Below, piece after piece: positions 17,566 to 25,986 of a DNA stretch of 64,000 nt. Within the stretch, counting starts at the first letter, position 1. Every line of letters begins with the position of its first letter. Origin of the DNA: Elusimicrobiaceae bacterium (lineage in GTDB: Bacteria; Elusimicrobiota; Elusimicrobia; Elusimicrobiales; Elusimicrobiaceae); assembly GCA_017475405.1 (NCBI GenBank), contig JAFVFN010000010.1, positions 1-64,000 on the forward strand, given 5' to 3'. The notes under the pieces were generated by a model. The model saw only the letters and a list, made by a program, of their open reading frames with translations, was not told the DNA's origin and made no database searches. A program made the position numbers and the translations under genes.

Positions 17566-17762
17566 AAAATAAAACGGCTATTATGTCGGACTGCTAAGAA
17601 GTGGTCCTATATATAATAGCCGTAGCCTGCCACTAAACGTGACAAGCATTCAGCACAAAATAATTGGGTAATTAGTCCACTTATTTTGCGCCTAAAACGA
17701 CTATTTTTGACTTCTTAGCATGCTCTTATGAGCAACCCGTATCTTTTACGGTTCAAAAATAG
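17566..17762 (-). ncRNA. Structured leader RNA copy B
   Basis: Minus strand, ending about 35 bases before pilin 3. P1: arm 17762-17751 (CTATTTTTGAAC) with 17710-17701 (TCAAAAATAG). Inner hairpins CCGTA/TACGG and TGCTC/GAGCA. Pseudoknot: GCTAAGAAGT (17719-17710) with ACTTCTTAGC (17602-17593), ten perfect pairs. GTCAC/GTGGC hairpin. Terminator ACGGCTATTAT (17623-17613) with ATAATAGCCGT (17584-17574), then TTTATTTTAT. Where the other copies have CTGT/ACAG, this copy has CTAT/ATAG in all four matching segments, a coordinated change that supports alternative pairing. Confidence 0.85.
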
Positions 17763-17793
17763 TTGAAATTGTATATTAAATTAAATGGTGACG

Positions 17794-17827
17794 TACCTCC
17801 TAACCATCAAATTCTAAACTTAGTATA
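17794..17827 (-). promoter_or_regulatory. Probable -10 box and Shine-Dalgarno-like site ahead of RNA B
   Basis: TATACT (17827-17822, minus) is a likely -10 box. AGGAGGTA (17801-17794) follows, continuing as CGTCACC, close to the TCACC of copy A. No start codon follows at usable distance. Confidence 0.45.
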
Positions 17828-17870
17828 GCAAATTTTAGGTTCTTTGGTTTAAAAAAGCTACAATATATCT

Positions 17871-18566
17871 ATGCCCCAATACTTAGCAGATATCAAACAA
17901 ACCGAATTTTTCTTAAACGACACCGAAGCACACCATGCGTGTGCAGTAGCTCGTCACAAAGAAGGAGATGAAATCCGTGTGTTTGACGGAACCGGTAAAC
18001 AATTCATGGGGCGCATTGATAAAATCCAAAAAAAGTTTGTCCGTGGAACTCTCTTAGCACCCTGTCGGGTTCGCCGTGTGGGACTGGATTTAATGTTAGC
18101 GTTTGTGCCTAATTCCAGAACGGGACTTGAGGAAGTATTAGATAAAGGCACGCAACTGGGTGTAAATACTTTTTTACCGTTAGTATCTGAGCGCAGCGAG
18201 TATGATGTGTTAAAAAAATATGACGGCAAAAATGAACGGTGGCATCAGATTATGGTATCTGCCTGTAAACAATGCGACACACCGTTTATCCCGAATATTT
18301 TACCGCCTGTTCGGTTTACGCAGGCTGTTGCGGACAAAGTACCGTCTTTGTTAGCCTATGAAGCCGAACAGACCCATACACTTGCTTGGGGGATGGAACA
18401 ACTGCAGCATCCCCAGTCGGTGCGTGTATATATCGGTCCGGCCGGTGGCTGGACCCAAGAAGAGGTTGCGTTGGCACGGTCCCAAGGTATTTTACCGGTC
18501 ACTTTAGGTGTTAATATTTTACGCGCGGAAACCGCCTGTCTGGCCGTGGCGGCAAAACTGTTATGA
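17871..18566 (+). CDS. rsmE: 16S rRNA (uracil(1498)-N3)-methyltransferase RsmE
   Basis: SPOUT-class methyltransferase that methylates U1498 of 16S rRNA using S-adenosylmethionine. 231 residues: an N-terminal PUA-like part with HHACAVARHKEGDEIRVFDG, and a C-terminal trefoil-knot region IGPAGGWTQEE and LGVNILRAETACLAV, matching the family GPEGG and LG-RILR-ETA signatures. TACAATATATCT lies just upstream of ATG. It overlaps the next gene by 4 bases. Confidence 0.93.
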   Translation: MPQYLADIKQTEFFLNDTEAHHACAVARHKEGDEIRVFDGTGKQFMGRIDKIQKKFVRGTLLAPCRVRRVGLDLMLAFVPNSRTGLEEVLDKGTQLGVNTFLPLVSERSEYDVLKKYDGKNERWHQIMVSACKQCDTPFIPNILPPVRFTQAVADKVPSLLAYEAEQTHTLAWGMEQLQHPQSVRVYIGPAGGWTQEEVALARSQGILPVTLGVNILRAETACLAVAAKLL

Positions 18567-19792
18567 GTACTTTTTTTATTAAGACATTCGGTTGTCGGGT
18601 CAATCAGGTAGAAAGCCAGGCCATTTTAGAACAGTTCACACGCGCCGGTTTTACTCCGGCGGACCGTTTTGAAACCGCAGATATTTGCGTGCTCAATACC
18701 TGCACGGTAACCCATCAGGCCGATAAAGATGTTGAAAAACTCATTCGTCAAATTTTACGTCGAAACCCAACCACAAGACTGGTATTAACGGGTTGCTATG
18801 CAGCCGCGCATCGCGCGCATATTGAGGAGATCTTTCCGACCGCGAAAATCGTTGGTAAATATGACCTAGGGCGTGTATTGTTCCAAGAGACAGACATTTG
18901 TTGGACGGTGTCCGGACACGAGGGACACAGTCGCGCGTTTATTAAAATCCAAGACGGGTGTGATAATTTTTGTTCGTATTGTATTGTCCCGTATGCGCGC
19001 AGCATCAAACGCTCCAAACCGGCTGCGGATGTTCTATCTGAAATCCAGCAACTTGTTCGAAACGGTTTTTTGGAAATAGTACTGACCGGTATTAATATCG
19101 GCAATTATTTGTGCCCGAACACGCAAGCGGATTTGGCCGCCTTGTGTTCGCAAATCGCCGCTTTACCGGGGCATTTTCGGGTGCGGTTTTCTTCTATAGA
19201 GTTACCCACGGTTACTGACGGAGTGATTGTGCAAATGCATCGCTGTCCGCAGCGCTTTTGCAATTACTTTCATTTGCCGCTGCAGGCCGGTTGTGACCGT
19301 GTTTTAAAGGACATGAACCGTCACTATACCACGACGGATTATGCCAAACGGGTGTCCGATTTGCGCGCGCAGGTAGCGCAGATTGGGATTTTTGCCGATG
19401 TGATTGCTGGATATCCGACTGAAACGGAAGAAGATTTTGAGACAACTTACCGGTTTATCAAAGAACAACACTTAGCCGGTCTTCACGTGTTTAGTTATTC
19501 TCCGCGTCCGGGTACGCCGGCTGCAAAGCTGCCGCAGTTGCCCGCTTTGGAAATCAAACGCCGCGCGGATAAATTGCGCGAACTGGATAAAGAGCTTCGT
19601 TGTGCTTTTGCCGCTTCGCTGGTCGGAACAGAGCAAGAAGTATTTATTGAAGAAAAAAAAGGAAGCGCCGTGCACGGTATTACATCTAATTTCCAACAGG
19701 TTTTGCTCCCAGATAATACGCAAACACATGGGTTGGTATGCGTCAAAATTACGCGTGCCGAGCAAAATCTGTGTTTCGGGGAATTAATCTAG
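18563..19792 (+). CDS. mtaB: tRNA t6A37 methylthiotransferase MtaB
   Basis: Radical-SAM enzyme adding a methylthio group to t6A37 of tRNA. 409 residues: N-terminal UPF0004 domain with TFGCRVNQVESQAI and NTCTVTHQAD, whose Cys residues bind a second cluster, then the radical-SAM motif CDNFCSYCIVPYAR (CxxxCxxC near 137-144), and a C-terminal TRAM-like region. GCRVNQ rather than GCQMN indicates MtaB rather than MiaB or RimO. It overlaps rsmE by 4 bases and is convergent with nagZ. Confidence 0.92.
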   Translation: MSTFFIKTFGCRVNQVESQAILEQFTRAGFTPADRFETADICVLNTCTVTHQADKDVEKLIRQILRRNPTTRLVLTGCYAAAHRAHIEEIFPTAKIVGKYDLGRVLFQETDICWTVSGHEGHSRAFIKIQDGCDNFCSYCIVPYARSIKRSKPAADVLSEIQQLVRNGFLEIVLTGINIGNYLCPNTQADLAALCSQIAALPGHFRVRFSSIELPTVTDGVIVQMHRCPQRFCNYFHLPLQAGCDRVLKDMNRHYTTTDYAKRVSDLRAQVAQIGIFADVIAGYPTETEEDFETTYRFIKEQHLAGLHVFSYSPRPGTPAAKLPQLPALEIKRRADKLRELDKELRCAFAASLVGTEQEVFIEEKKGSAVHGITSNFQQVLLPDNTQTHGLVCVKITRAEQNLCFGELI

Positions 19793-19793
19793 C

Positions 19794-21218
19794 TTATAAA
19801 TTCATTGGTAGTTTACCGATCGGTTCAAACATACCCATCACGCATTCGGCAGCCGCTTGTTGGAACACTGGCGATGGGCTGAATGCAAGCAGTTTGCCTT
19901 CCGTGTTTACGTGATTGGCCGCCCACGGGTTGGCAAAACAGATAAGCAGTGTTCTTCGTACATGTTGCACAGCTTTATTTACAAAAGCGGTTTCTTCTTC
20001 AGTCAGTCCGATTTTACCCGAGAACGGTTTATAACGTCGCCAAAACAGGATAATCAAAGTATCGGTTTGCGCAGGATCTTTAAAGTCTTCAGTGATAATA
20101 CCGTACGCACGCAACGTGTCGATAAAAGGAACCGCCGAAAAATTTTCATCGTTGCCAACGTTTAGTAAATGTACGGTGTCTCCGGGTTCTACCGGCGGGA
20201 AGTGCCCGAGTGGCACCAATGCTTTGCGGGCCGTTCGCATGGCAAAATCAGCCGGTTGGACGGATTCTTTTTGGGCCGTGGCTGCTAACTCATCGGCTTG
20301 CGCACACAACTCGTTGAGCACACGTTCGGCTTGTTTTAATACTTCGTCCGGGAAGACCTGTGCTTTTAAAAACTCAATGAGCTCCATCGGTTTTTCGGGG
20401 ACCAGTAACACGTGTGCGCCGGCATCTAATGCTTGCAGAGCCGCTTGTTTTTCATCGCCCAGCGCTTTCATAAGAAGCGCGTCCGTACATACGCAGCGCG
20501 TAAATCCCATGAGCTTCTCTAGCAGTTTATGGATGACAATTGGTGACAAAGATGCCGGGTTTTGGTCATCTAACGCAGGCACCAATAAGTGTCCCACCAT
20601 GACGCTGTCGGCTAGCGGCAGCAGTTCCTGGAAAGGAAGCAGGGTTACTTTCTTAAGTTGTGTGGTGGTTTCCGTGACGACGGGCATGTCTATATGGGAA
20701 TCGGTCGTGGTATTGCCGTGTCCGGGGAAATGTTTTAAACAATTAAGAGCACCCCCGCGTGCGAGTCCTTTCATAAATGCACCGGCCAGGCGTGCTACCT
20801 GTTTTGGATCAGCGCCAAACGAGCGCGTATTTACAATGGGGTTACCGGCGTTATCGGCTAAGTCCACTACCGGGGCAAATACCCAGTCTACCCCGATGCT
20901 AAGCGCCTCACGGGCCGTAATAAACCCTTTTTCAAAGGCGAGCTGTTCTTCGCCCGCTGCTCCCAAGGCCAAATTGGAGGGCAGCAGCTCGGCATCGGGC
21001 AGCCATTTACCCAGACCGTCTTCGTAATCGGCTGCGATTAAAATGCGCGGCAACGGAGACGCTGCCCGCAATTTGCGTGTTAAGGTGGCTACCTTGGTTT
21101 TAGTGCCTCCGTATAAGCAAAACCCGCCTACTCCGGCGCGTGCCAGAGTCAATGCCTCTTCTTCAGGCGTCTTGCCAAACCAAAAACCGGGGAATACCAA
21201 GCGTGCGATATTTAACAT
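19794..21218 (-). CDS. nagZ: Beta-N-acetylhexosaminidase (GH3, NagZ-like)
   Basis: Glycoside hydrolase family 3 enzyme removing GlcNAc from anhydro-muropeptides. 474 residues from the internal ATG at 21218, which has GGAAAG upstream and overlaps anmK by 7 bases; an in-frame ATG 54 bases earlier would reach further into anmK. The NagZ signature CLKHFPGHGNTTTDSH spans about 161-175, giving the His/Asp dyad, and the nucleophile Asp is in CTDALLM. It has a C-terminal extension like two-domain GH3 enzymes. It is the last gene of the recycling operon. No signal peptide is seen, in line with cytoplasmic recycling. Confidence 0.9.
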   Translation of the reverse strand: MLNIARLVFPGFWFGKTPEEEALTLARAGVGGFCLYGGTKTKVATLTRKLRAASPLPRILIAADYEDGLGKWLPDAELLPSNLALGAAGEEQLAFEKGFITAREALSIGVDWVFAPVVDLADNAGNPIVNTRSFGADPKQVARLAGAFMKGLARGGALNCLKHFPGHGNTTTDSHIDMPVVTETTTQLKKVTLLPFQELLPLADSVMVGHLLVPALDDQNPASLSPIVIHKLLEKLMGFTRCVCTDALLMKALGDEKQAALQALDAGAHVLLVPEKPMELIEFLKAQVFPDEVLKQAERVLNELCAQADELAATAQKESVQPADFAMRTARKALVPLGHFPPVEPGDTVHLLNVGNDENFSAVPFIDTLRAYGIITEDFKDPAQTDTLIILFWRRYKPFSGKIGLTEEETAFVNKAVQHVRRTLLICFANPWAANHVNTEGKLLAFSPSPVFQQAAAECVMGMFEPIGKLPMNL

Positions 21219-22306
21219 AGGGTTATCTTTCCGAGTATAGCATTTTTGACAGCCCCTGTGGCATGTGCGCAATGGTTAATTTGGTGCTGCAAGTTTAACC
21301 AGGCAAACAACGCAAAGGCCGCGGCCTCTTTGGCTTGCGGATCAATGCCGTAAGCTAAAGAAGAAGTAATCGTAAGGTGTGGCAAAAAATCTTGTAAATA
21401 ACGCAGCAGCGTCTTATTATAGCACCCGCCGCCGGATATAATAAGCTCTTTTTGAGCCGTTACGGGGACAAACCGGTTGATACTGTGTGCCACGGCTGCC
21501 GCGGTAAAGTATGTCAGTGTAGCTAACAAATCGTACGGGTTTTCAGATTTGGCCTCAGATTTAAAGTAACGTTGCAGATAGGTATTCCCGAAAGTGTTTT
21601 TATCCAAGCTTTTAGGCGGTTGTTGGCTGAAAAATTTTTGTTTGAGAAGTTTATTAACTAATATTTTATCGGGAGTGCCCTTAGCGGCCCGGACTCCGTT
21701 TTTATCAAACGTTTGATTAAAATAGTGTTGGCAGGCCAGGTCTATGAGCGTATTGCCAGGGCCACAGTCAAATCCCAGGGGAGTTCTGTTTTTGCCGACG
21801 ACTGCGATATTGGAGATCCCGCCGATATTAAGTAAGAGCTTGGGGGATTTTTGTCCGAAAATATACTGGTCAAAAAACGGCATCAGCGGGGCACCCTGTC
21901 CGCCCAATGCCATATCCATGGCCCGAAAATCACTGACTACGGGGCAAGCGAGAACTTCTGCCAAAAACGACGGTTCCCCGAGTTGCAGGGTGTTGGGTGT
22001 TTTATCATATGGTCCATGGTATACAGTTTGCCCGTGCATCCCAACAGCACTGATTTGGCTTGGGGACAGTTGAAAATCTTTTAAGAACTTCTGTACGGTT
22101 TTGGCATAGCGCTGACCGATTTGATAATGCAGCTCACTAAGATACGGTGCGGTTAACCGATACGCGTTTAACAGCCGCTGTTGGAAAGTTTTTTCATATG
22201 GATAGTTTTTAAAATACAGAATTTGAAACGGCTTGGGATTAATAGCGCATACGGTCAACCCGTCAGCGCTGGTGCCGCTCATCAGTCCCAGTACAAGTTT
22301 TTTCAT
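21212..22306 (-). CDS. anmK: Anhydro-N-acetylmuramic acid kinase
   Basis: Phosphorylates and opens 1,6-anhydroMurNAc to MurNAc-6-phosphate. 364 residues, the usual length. The ATP-binding signature GLMSGTSADGL is at residues 7-17, and GFDCGPGNTLIDL and LIISGGGCYNKTLLRYL follow the sugar-kinase fold. It overlaps murQ by 4 bases upstream and nagZ by 7 downstream, so the product of NagZ feeds AnmK and then MurQ in one coupled operon. Confidence 0.96.
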   Translation of the reverse strand: MKKLVLGLMSGTSADGLTVCAINPKPFQILYFKNYPYEKTFQQRLLNAYRLTAPYLSELHYQIGQRYAKTVQKFLKDFQLSPSQISAVGMHGQTVYHGPYDKTPNTLQLGEPSFLAEVLACPVVSDFRAMDMALGGQGAPLMPFFDQYIFGQKSPKLLLNIGGISNIAVVGKNRTPLGFDCGPGNTLIDLACQHYFNQTFDKNGVRAAKGTPDKILVNKLLKQKFFSQQPPKSLDKNTFGNTYLQRYFKSEAKSENPYDLLATLTYFTAAAVAHSINRFVPVTAQKELIISGGGCYNKTLLRYLQDFLPHLTITSSLAYGIDPQAKEAAAFALFAWLNLQHQINHCAHATGAVKNAILGKITLC

Positions 22307-23187
22307 TTCAGGGCCTCCGCCAAAAAACCGCTGGATTTTTTGAGCTGTTTTTCGGCTTGAACGCGGGACAGTTTTTTGCGGTGCATGATAACCGCAGTTT
22401 TTACATGTCCCTTGGAAGCAGTCAGTAACTGGTGTGCGGTTTTTTCATCGGTACGGGCAATCTGGCAAATCAGTCGCACAGCGCGTTTGATTAATTTTTG
22501 GTTAGTAGGACGTACGTCTACCATTAAGTTGCCGTAGGTTTTACCGCACAGCGTCATCGCGCCGGTAGTAATGGCATTAAGAGCCATTTTGGTAGCAGAG
22601 CCTGCCTTAAGTCGCGTAGAACCTGTCAAAGCTTCCGGGCCGGTCGGTAAATAAATATGTGTGTCTGCAAAATCGGTCTTGGCCTGCGGGTTACAAGAGA
22701 TTAACGCCGTGTGAGCCCCCAACTTTTTGGCCTTTTGAAGTGCGCCCTGTACGTACGGGGTGTTGCCGCTAGCGGCAAGCCCGATGACATAGTCTTCGGG
22801 ACCTGCATAACGAAGGATCTCCCGGGCTCCCTGGGCGGCATTGTCTTCAGCGCCTTCCTGTGAGCGAAACATAGCCTTTTTGCCCCCTGCCAGGATCCCC
22901 CTGATTTGGGAAGGTTTTGTGCCAAAGGTGGGAACACATTCTACGGCTTCCAAAACCCCGAGTCTGCCGCTAGTACCGGCCCCGATAAAAATGATTTTGT
23001 GACCGGACATATAGGTTTGAGCGGCTCGAATTACTACGGTGGTAATTTCACGATGAGCGCTTTTAACGGCGCGGGCCGCATTAAAATCTTCCGCGTTAAA
23101 TACGCGGGCCAGTTGCCTGGGTGTTAGTTGGTCAAGCCGGGTTGTGCGTGGGTTGGTTTGTTCGGTTTGGGGAAGTGTTTGGTTCAT
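22303..23187 (-). CDS. murQ: N-acetylmuramic acid 6-phosphate etherase
   Basis: Cleaves the lactyl ether of MurNAc-6-P to give GlcNAc-6-P. 294 residues with the SIS sugar-binding motif FIGAGTSGRLGVLEA, the catalytic-region motif GGKKAMFRSQEGAEDN, and STRLKAGSATKMALN near 190-205. It overlaps the upstream transporter by 4 bases and anmK by 4 bases. Confidence 0.96.
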   Translation of the reverse strand: MNQTLPQTEQTNPRTTRLDQLTPRQLARVFNAEDFNAARAVKSAHREITTVVIRAAQTYMSGHKIIFIGAGTSGRLGVLEAVECVPTFGTKPSQIRGILAGGKKAMFRSQEGAEDNAAQGAREILRYAGPEDYVIGLAASGNTPYVQGALQKAKKLGAHTALISCNPQAKTDFADTHIYLPTGPEALTGSTRLKAGSATKMALNAITTGAMTLCGKTYGNLMVDVRPTNQKLIKRAVRLICQIARTDEKTAHQLLTASKGHVKTAVIMHRKKLSRVQAEKQLKKSSGFLAEALK

Positions 23188-24464
23188 TTGGTTAAAGAAT
23201 TATTAATTGCTTTAATTTTAAAAGACAAAGGTATGATGGCAAAGGTAATAAGGCTAATCAAAAACGCAGCCCAGAAAAAATTTTCATACCCCAGAGTGCT
23301 TTGCATCTTACCGGAAATCATCGAGGGTACCATCATCCCCAGTGCCATAATCCCAGTGGAAATCGCATAATGAGACGTCTTATAGGTTCCCTGCGATACA
23401 TACATAATAAATACCGTCAGTGCCATCATGGCGAGCCCATAGCCGAAGTTTTCCAGAGTAAGTAGTACGGCTACCGTGGCAAGACCCGGTTTGGCGGCTG
23501 CCATATATACGTAAAAAATGTTGGGTAGTACTAGTGCTACGGCAAACGGCCAGATACATTTTTTAAATCCAAATTTGCCGAGCAGCCAACCACCTAGCAG
23601 GTTCCCCGAAATAATCGCGCCCAGCCCAAGGGTTCCTTTGATAAGTCCATAGTCCTGCATGGAAATCCCCAACGCACCCTGCGAAGCGGGTTTGAGCAGG
23701 AACAGCGGAACGATTTTTTCCAGGAGCGCTTCTCCAAAACGATACAACAAAATAAACAGCAGAATATATAGGATATTGGACTGCGTGAAGTATTCGGAAA
23801 AAGATTCTTTCCAGGCACGAGTTTGGGTGACCTGGGCCGGCTTGTCTGATTCGGGCAGTGGCAAAACAGTACGGTGATAGAGTGCACAACCTGCAAAGAA
23901 TAGTCCCAACACCCCAAAGAAAATCGCCCAGTTATAAGGAACCGGTGCTACATTTTTAGCCAAATACCCGGTAGCCGACACTAAAAGCCCGCTTCCCAAA
24001 ATCATGGCAATGCGGTAAAAAATCGTACGGATCCCGACAAAATAACCTTGCTCTTGGGGAGTGAGTGCGAGCAGGTAATAACCGTCCGTAGCGATGTCCA
24101 GTGTGGCAGAAACAAACGCACCGATAAAAAATCCAATTAAAGACAATGTGAAAAAACTCATGTCGGCCTGCGCGGTGATGACGGCGTAAAAACAGATCAG
24201 ACCGGTGAGTGCCAAAAGTACTACACTCAGGACCGTTTGAGCGGCCAACAACCAACGACGTTTGGTGGAACGGGCGTCTATAATCGGACTCCAGAACATC
24301 TTGATGACCCAGGGCAAATACAGCCATCCTGTCCACCAAGTGATTTTTTCATTGGAATACCCCAGCGCTCCGTAAAGCAGTACCGATACCGTGTTAATAA
24401 TGATGTACGGGAATCCTTCGGCCAAGTATAATGTGGGGATATAATTCCAGGGCGATACTTTCAT
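23184..24464 (-). CDS. ampG: AmpG-like muropeptide permease (MFS)
   Basis: 426 residues with about 12 predicted transmembrane helices. The N-terminus NYIPTLYLAEGFPYII and LYLPWVIKMFWSPIIDARSTKRRWLL are typical of the AmpG/PAT branch of the major facilitator superfamily, which imports GlcNAc-anhydroMurNAc-peptides into the cytoplasm. Gene order with murQ, anmK and nagZ supports this substrate. It overlaps both neighbours by 4 bases. The symbol is assigned by family plus context; experimental substrate is unknown. Confidence 0.85.
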   Translation of the reverse strand: MKVSPWNYIPTLYLAEGFPYIIINTVSVLLYGALGYSNEKITWWTGWLYLPWVIKMFWSPIIDARSTKRRWLLAAQTVLSVVLLALTGLICFYAVITAQADMSFFTLSLIGFFIGAFVSATLDIATDGYYLLALTPQEQGYFVGIRTIFYRIAMILGSGLLVSATGYLAKNVAPVPYNWAIFFGVLGLFFAGCALYHRTVLPLPESDKPAQVTQTRAWKESFSEYFTQSNILYILLFILLYRFGEALLEKIVPLFLLKPASQGALGISMQDYGLIKGTLGLGAIISGNLLGGWLLGKFGFKKCIWPFAVALVLPNIFYVYMAAAKPGLATVAVLLTLENFGYGLAMMALTVFIMYVSQGTYKTSHYAISTGIMALGMMVPSMISGKMQSTLGYENFFWAAFLISLITFAIIPLSFKIKAINNSLTK

Positions 24465-25474
24465 TTTGAAGAAGAGCCTCCGCCTAGCAACCGGGCAATG
24501 GGTTGTGTGGTTTCATGTTGCTCAAAAATCATTTTGATAATGGCCGTCATCGGAACGGCAAGCAGGGCGCCCATGATACCCCAAACCAGTGCCCAAAAGA
24601 TTAAACTGGCTATTACAACAAGCGGGTGTAAGTTCATACCTTTCCCCAGCCAACGGGTTTCCAAGATGTTGCCGATTACAAAGTGAACGGCGGTAAGCAG
24701 CGCCAATACAAGGAGCATCTGCCAATCAAACCCGTATTGCAAAAATAATACGGGCAGCGGAGCTACCGTGGCAATCAAGGGACCAATGTTGGGGATAAAA
24801 TTTAATACAAAGGTAAGTACAGCTAGCATCGTAGCCAGTTCCGTTTTGACTGTTGTCAGTACGATCCATGTACAAACGGCCGCCAATATGGATACGGCGA
24901 TTTTGACAAACAGGTAAAACGAAATCTGTTTTTGGAGTTTGCCGACCAACGCAGGCTTTTCGGACGAAGCGTTACCCATGAACATGAAAATGACAAACAG
25001 CGTAATCAGAATAATATTGGTAAATAGCGATACAATCAGTCCGCCTACACTTTTAACCATATTAAAGATGGGTAGCTTGTTGAGGGTTTCGGTAACGAAT
25101 TGAGCATTGATGTTGATGTGATACTGAGACGCTTGGGCTAGTATCCAGTTTAAACTGTCGTTAAGACGCTCGGTATAAATGCCCGCGCCGGAGACAAAAC
25201 TTTCAATGGAACCGGAAATAAATGAGGCAAGTAGCGTAATCACGGCCATGAATACAACGAAGTTTAGGATAATCCCTACGTGATAAGGAACTTTCCATTT
25301 ACGGTTGAGCCAGGTGGCCGAGGAGTTGCCCAACATCCAAATAAACAGGGCAATAATAAATGGCATGAGTACTGTTTTAGTATACACAAGTACCCAGGTG
25401 GCGGCGCTGGCCGCCAGTATCATTAAACAGATCGTATTAATGGGTGCAAATTTAGGGGTGGTTTCTTTGGTCAT
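24461..25474 (-). CDS. AI-2E (PerM/YdiK) family transporter
   Basis: 337 residues, about seven or eight transmembrane helices. Typical segments are TKTVLMPFIIALFIWMLG, FVLNFIPNIGPLIATVAPLP and LETRWLGKGMNLHPLVVIAS. Family members have been linked to autoinducer-2 export, Na+/H+ antiport or general permease roles; none can be chosen here. It is the first gene of the peptidoglycan-recycling operon, overlapping ampG by 4 bases; a promoter should lie in 25475-25530. Confidence 0.85.
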   Translation of the reverse strand: MTKETTPKFAPINTICLMILAASAATWVLVYTKTVLMPFIIALFIWMLGNSSATWLNRKWKVPYHVGIILNFVVFMAVITLLASFISGSIESFVSGAGIYTERLNDSLNWILAQASQYHININAQFVTETLNKLPIFNMVKSVGGLIVSLFTNIILITLFVIFMFMGNASSEKPALVGKLQKQISFYLFVKIAVSILAAVCTWIVLTTVKTELATMLAVLTFVLNFIPNIGPLIATVAPLPVLFLQYGFDWQMLLVLALLTAVHFVIGNILETRWLGKGMNLHPLVVIASLIFWALVWGIMGALLAVPMTAIIKMIFEQHETTQPIARLLGGGSSSK

Positions 25475-25531
25475 AAAATCCTCTTATTTAGTATAGCAAA
25501 AATTAGCAATAATGGCCTAAAAACACCTTTG

Positions 25532-25561
25532 TTGACAGGCGTTTTTTTTTTTTGATACATT
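25532..25561 (+). promoter_or_regulatory. T12-spacer promoter ahead of RNA C and the glycan island
   Basis: TTGACA at 25532-25537, GGCG, then 12 consecutive T (25542-25553), GA, TACATT at 25556-25561. The spacer is 18 bases rather than the 16 of the pilin copies, but the T run is again exactly 12. It would drive transcription through RNA copy C. Confidence 0.65.
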
Positions 25562-25639
25562 TTGAATATAAGAGTTGGTTTGGGTGCATAGAACCTGAAA
25601 TATGCTAATATATTACTAATAGGAGTGAAATACTCTTTC

Positions 25640-25880
25640 GTAAGCTTTGAACGTAGCTTACTTACAATTTATCTGTTTTGGAATCCTATGAAGAATAGGA
25701 AGTAGTTGATAAACTAACTGATGAAAGAGTCCAAAAACAGCTGGTTTAGGTAGAAGATATATAGGGTAGCTCCCCGTATGTCCTCTACCGAATGTTTCGC
25801 ATCTTGTATGCGGAACTACGGCTGTTTAATTGATAAGACTCTCTTTCATCCTTATCATTACACAGCCGTTTTTGTATCCT
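25640..25880 (+). ncRNA. Structured leader RNA copy C, upstream of the surface-glycan genes
   Basis: P1: CTGTTTTGGA (25673-25682) with TCCAAAAACAG (25730-25740). Inner hairpin CCTAT/ATAGG. Pseudoknot: GATGAAAGAGTC (25720-25731) with GACTCTCTTTCATC (25837-25850), 12 pairs with a 2-base bulge. CGCAT/ATGCG hairpin. Terminator ACGGCTGT (25818-25825) with ACAGCCGT (25862-25869), then TTTTTGT; here the terminator stem is extended by TTGATAAG/CTTATCAT so that the pseudoknot strand is exactly its loop. An extra GTAAGC/GCTTAC hairpin precedes P1 at about 25640-25662. The first downstream gene starts 117 bases later. Confidence 0.82.
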
Positions 25881-25986
25881 TCCTCTTCTTCCCAAGATAA
25901 CAAGATAGATATATTGTGTTCGGTTTAGTAACTAAGGTACTCTCATGGACTTAGTGCTATGAAGAAAGATTTAAGAATATATCTTG

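Noticed and set aside
25710..25740. CTGATGAAAGAGTCC in RNA copy C resembles the CUGAUGA core of a hammerhead ribozyme.
   Set aside because: The matching GAAA core and cleavage site are not placed correctly, and the other four copies lack the motif; it is explained as the pseudoknot strand of the RNA family.
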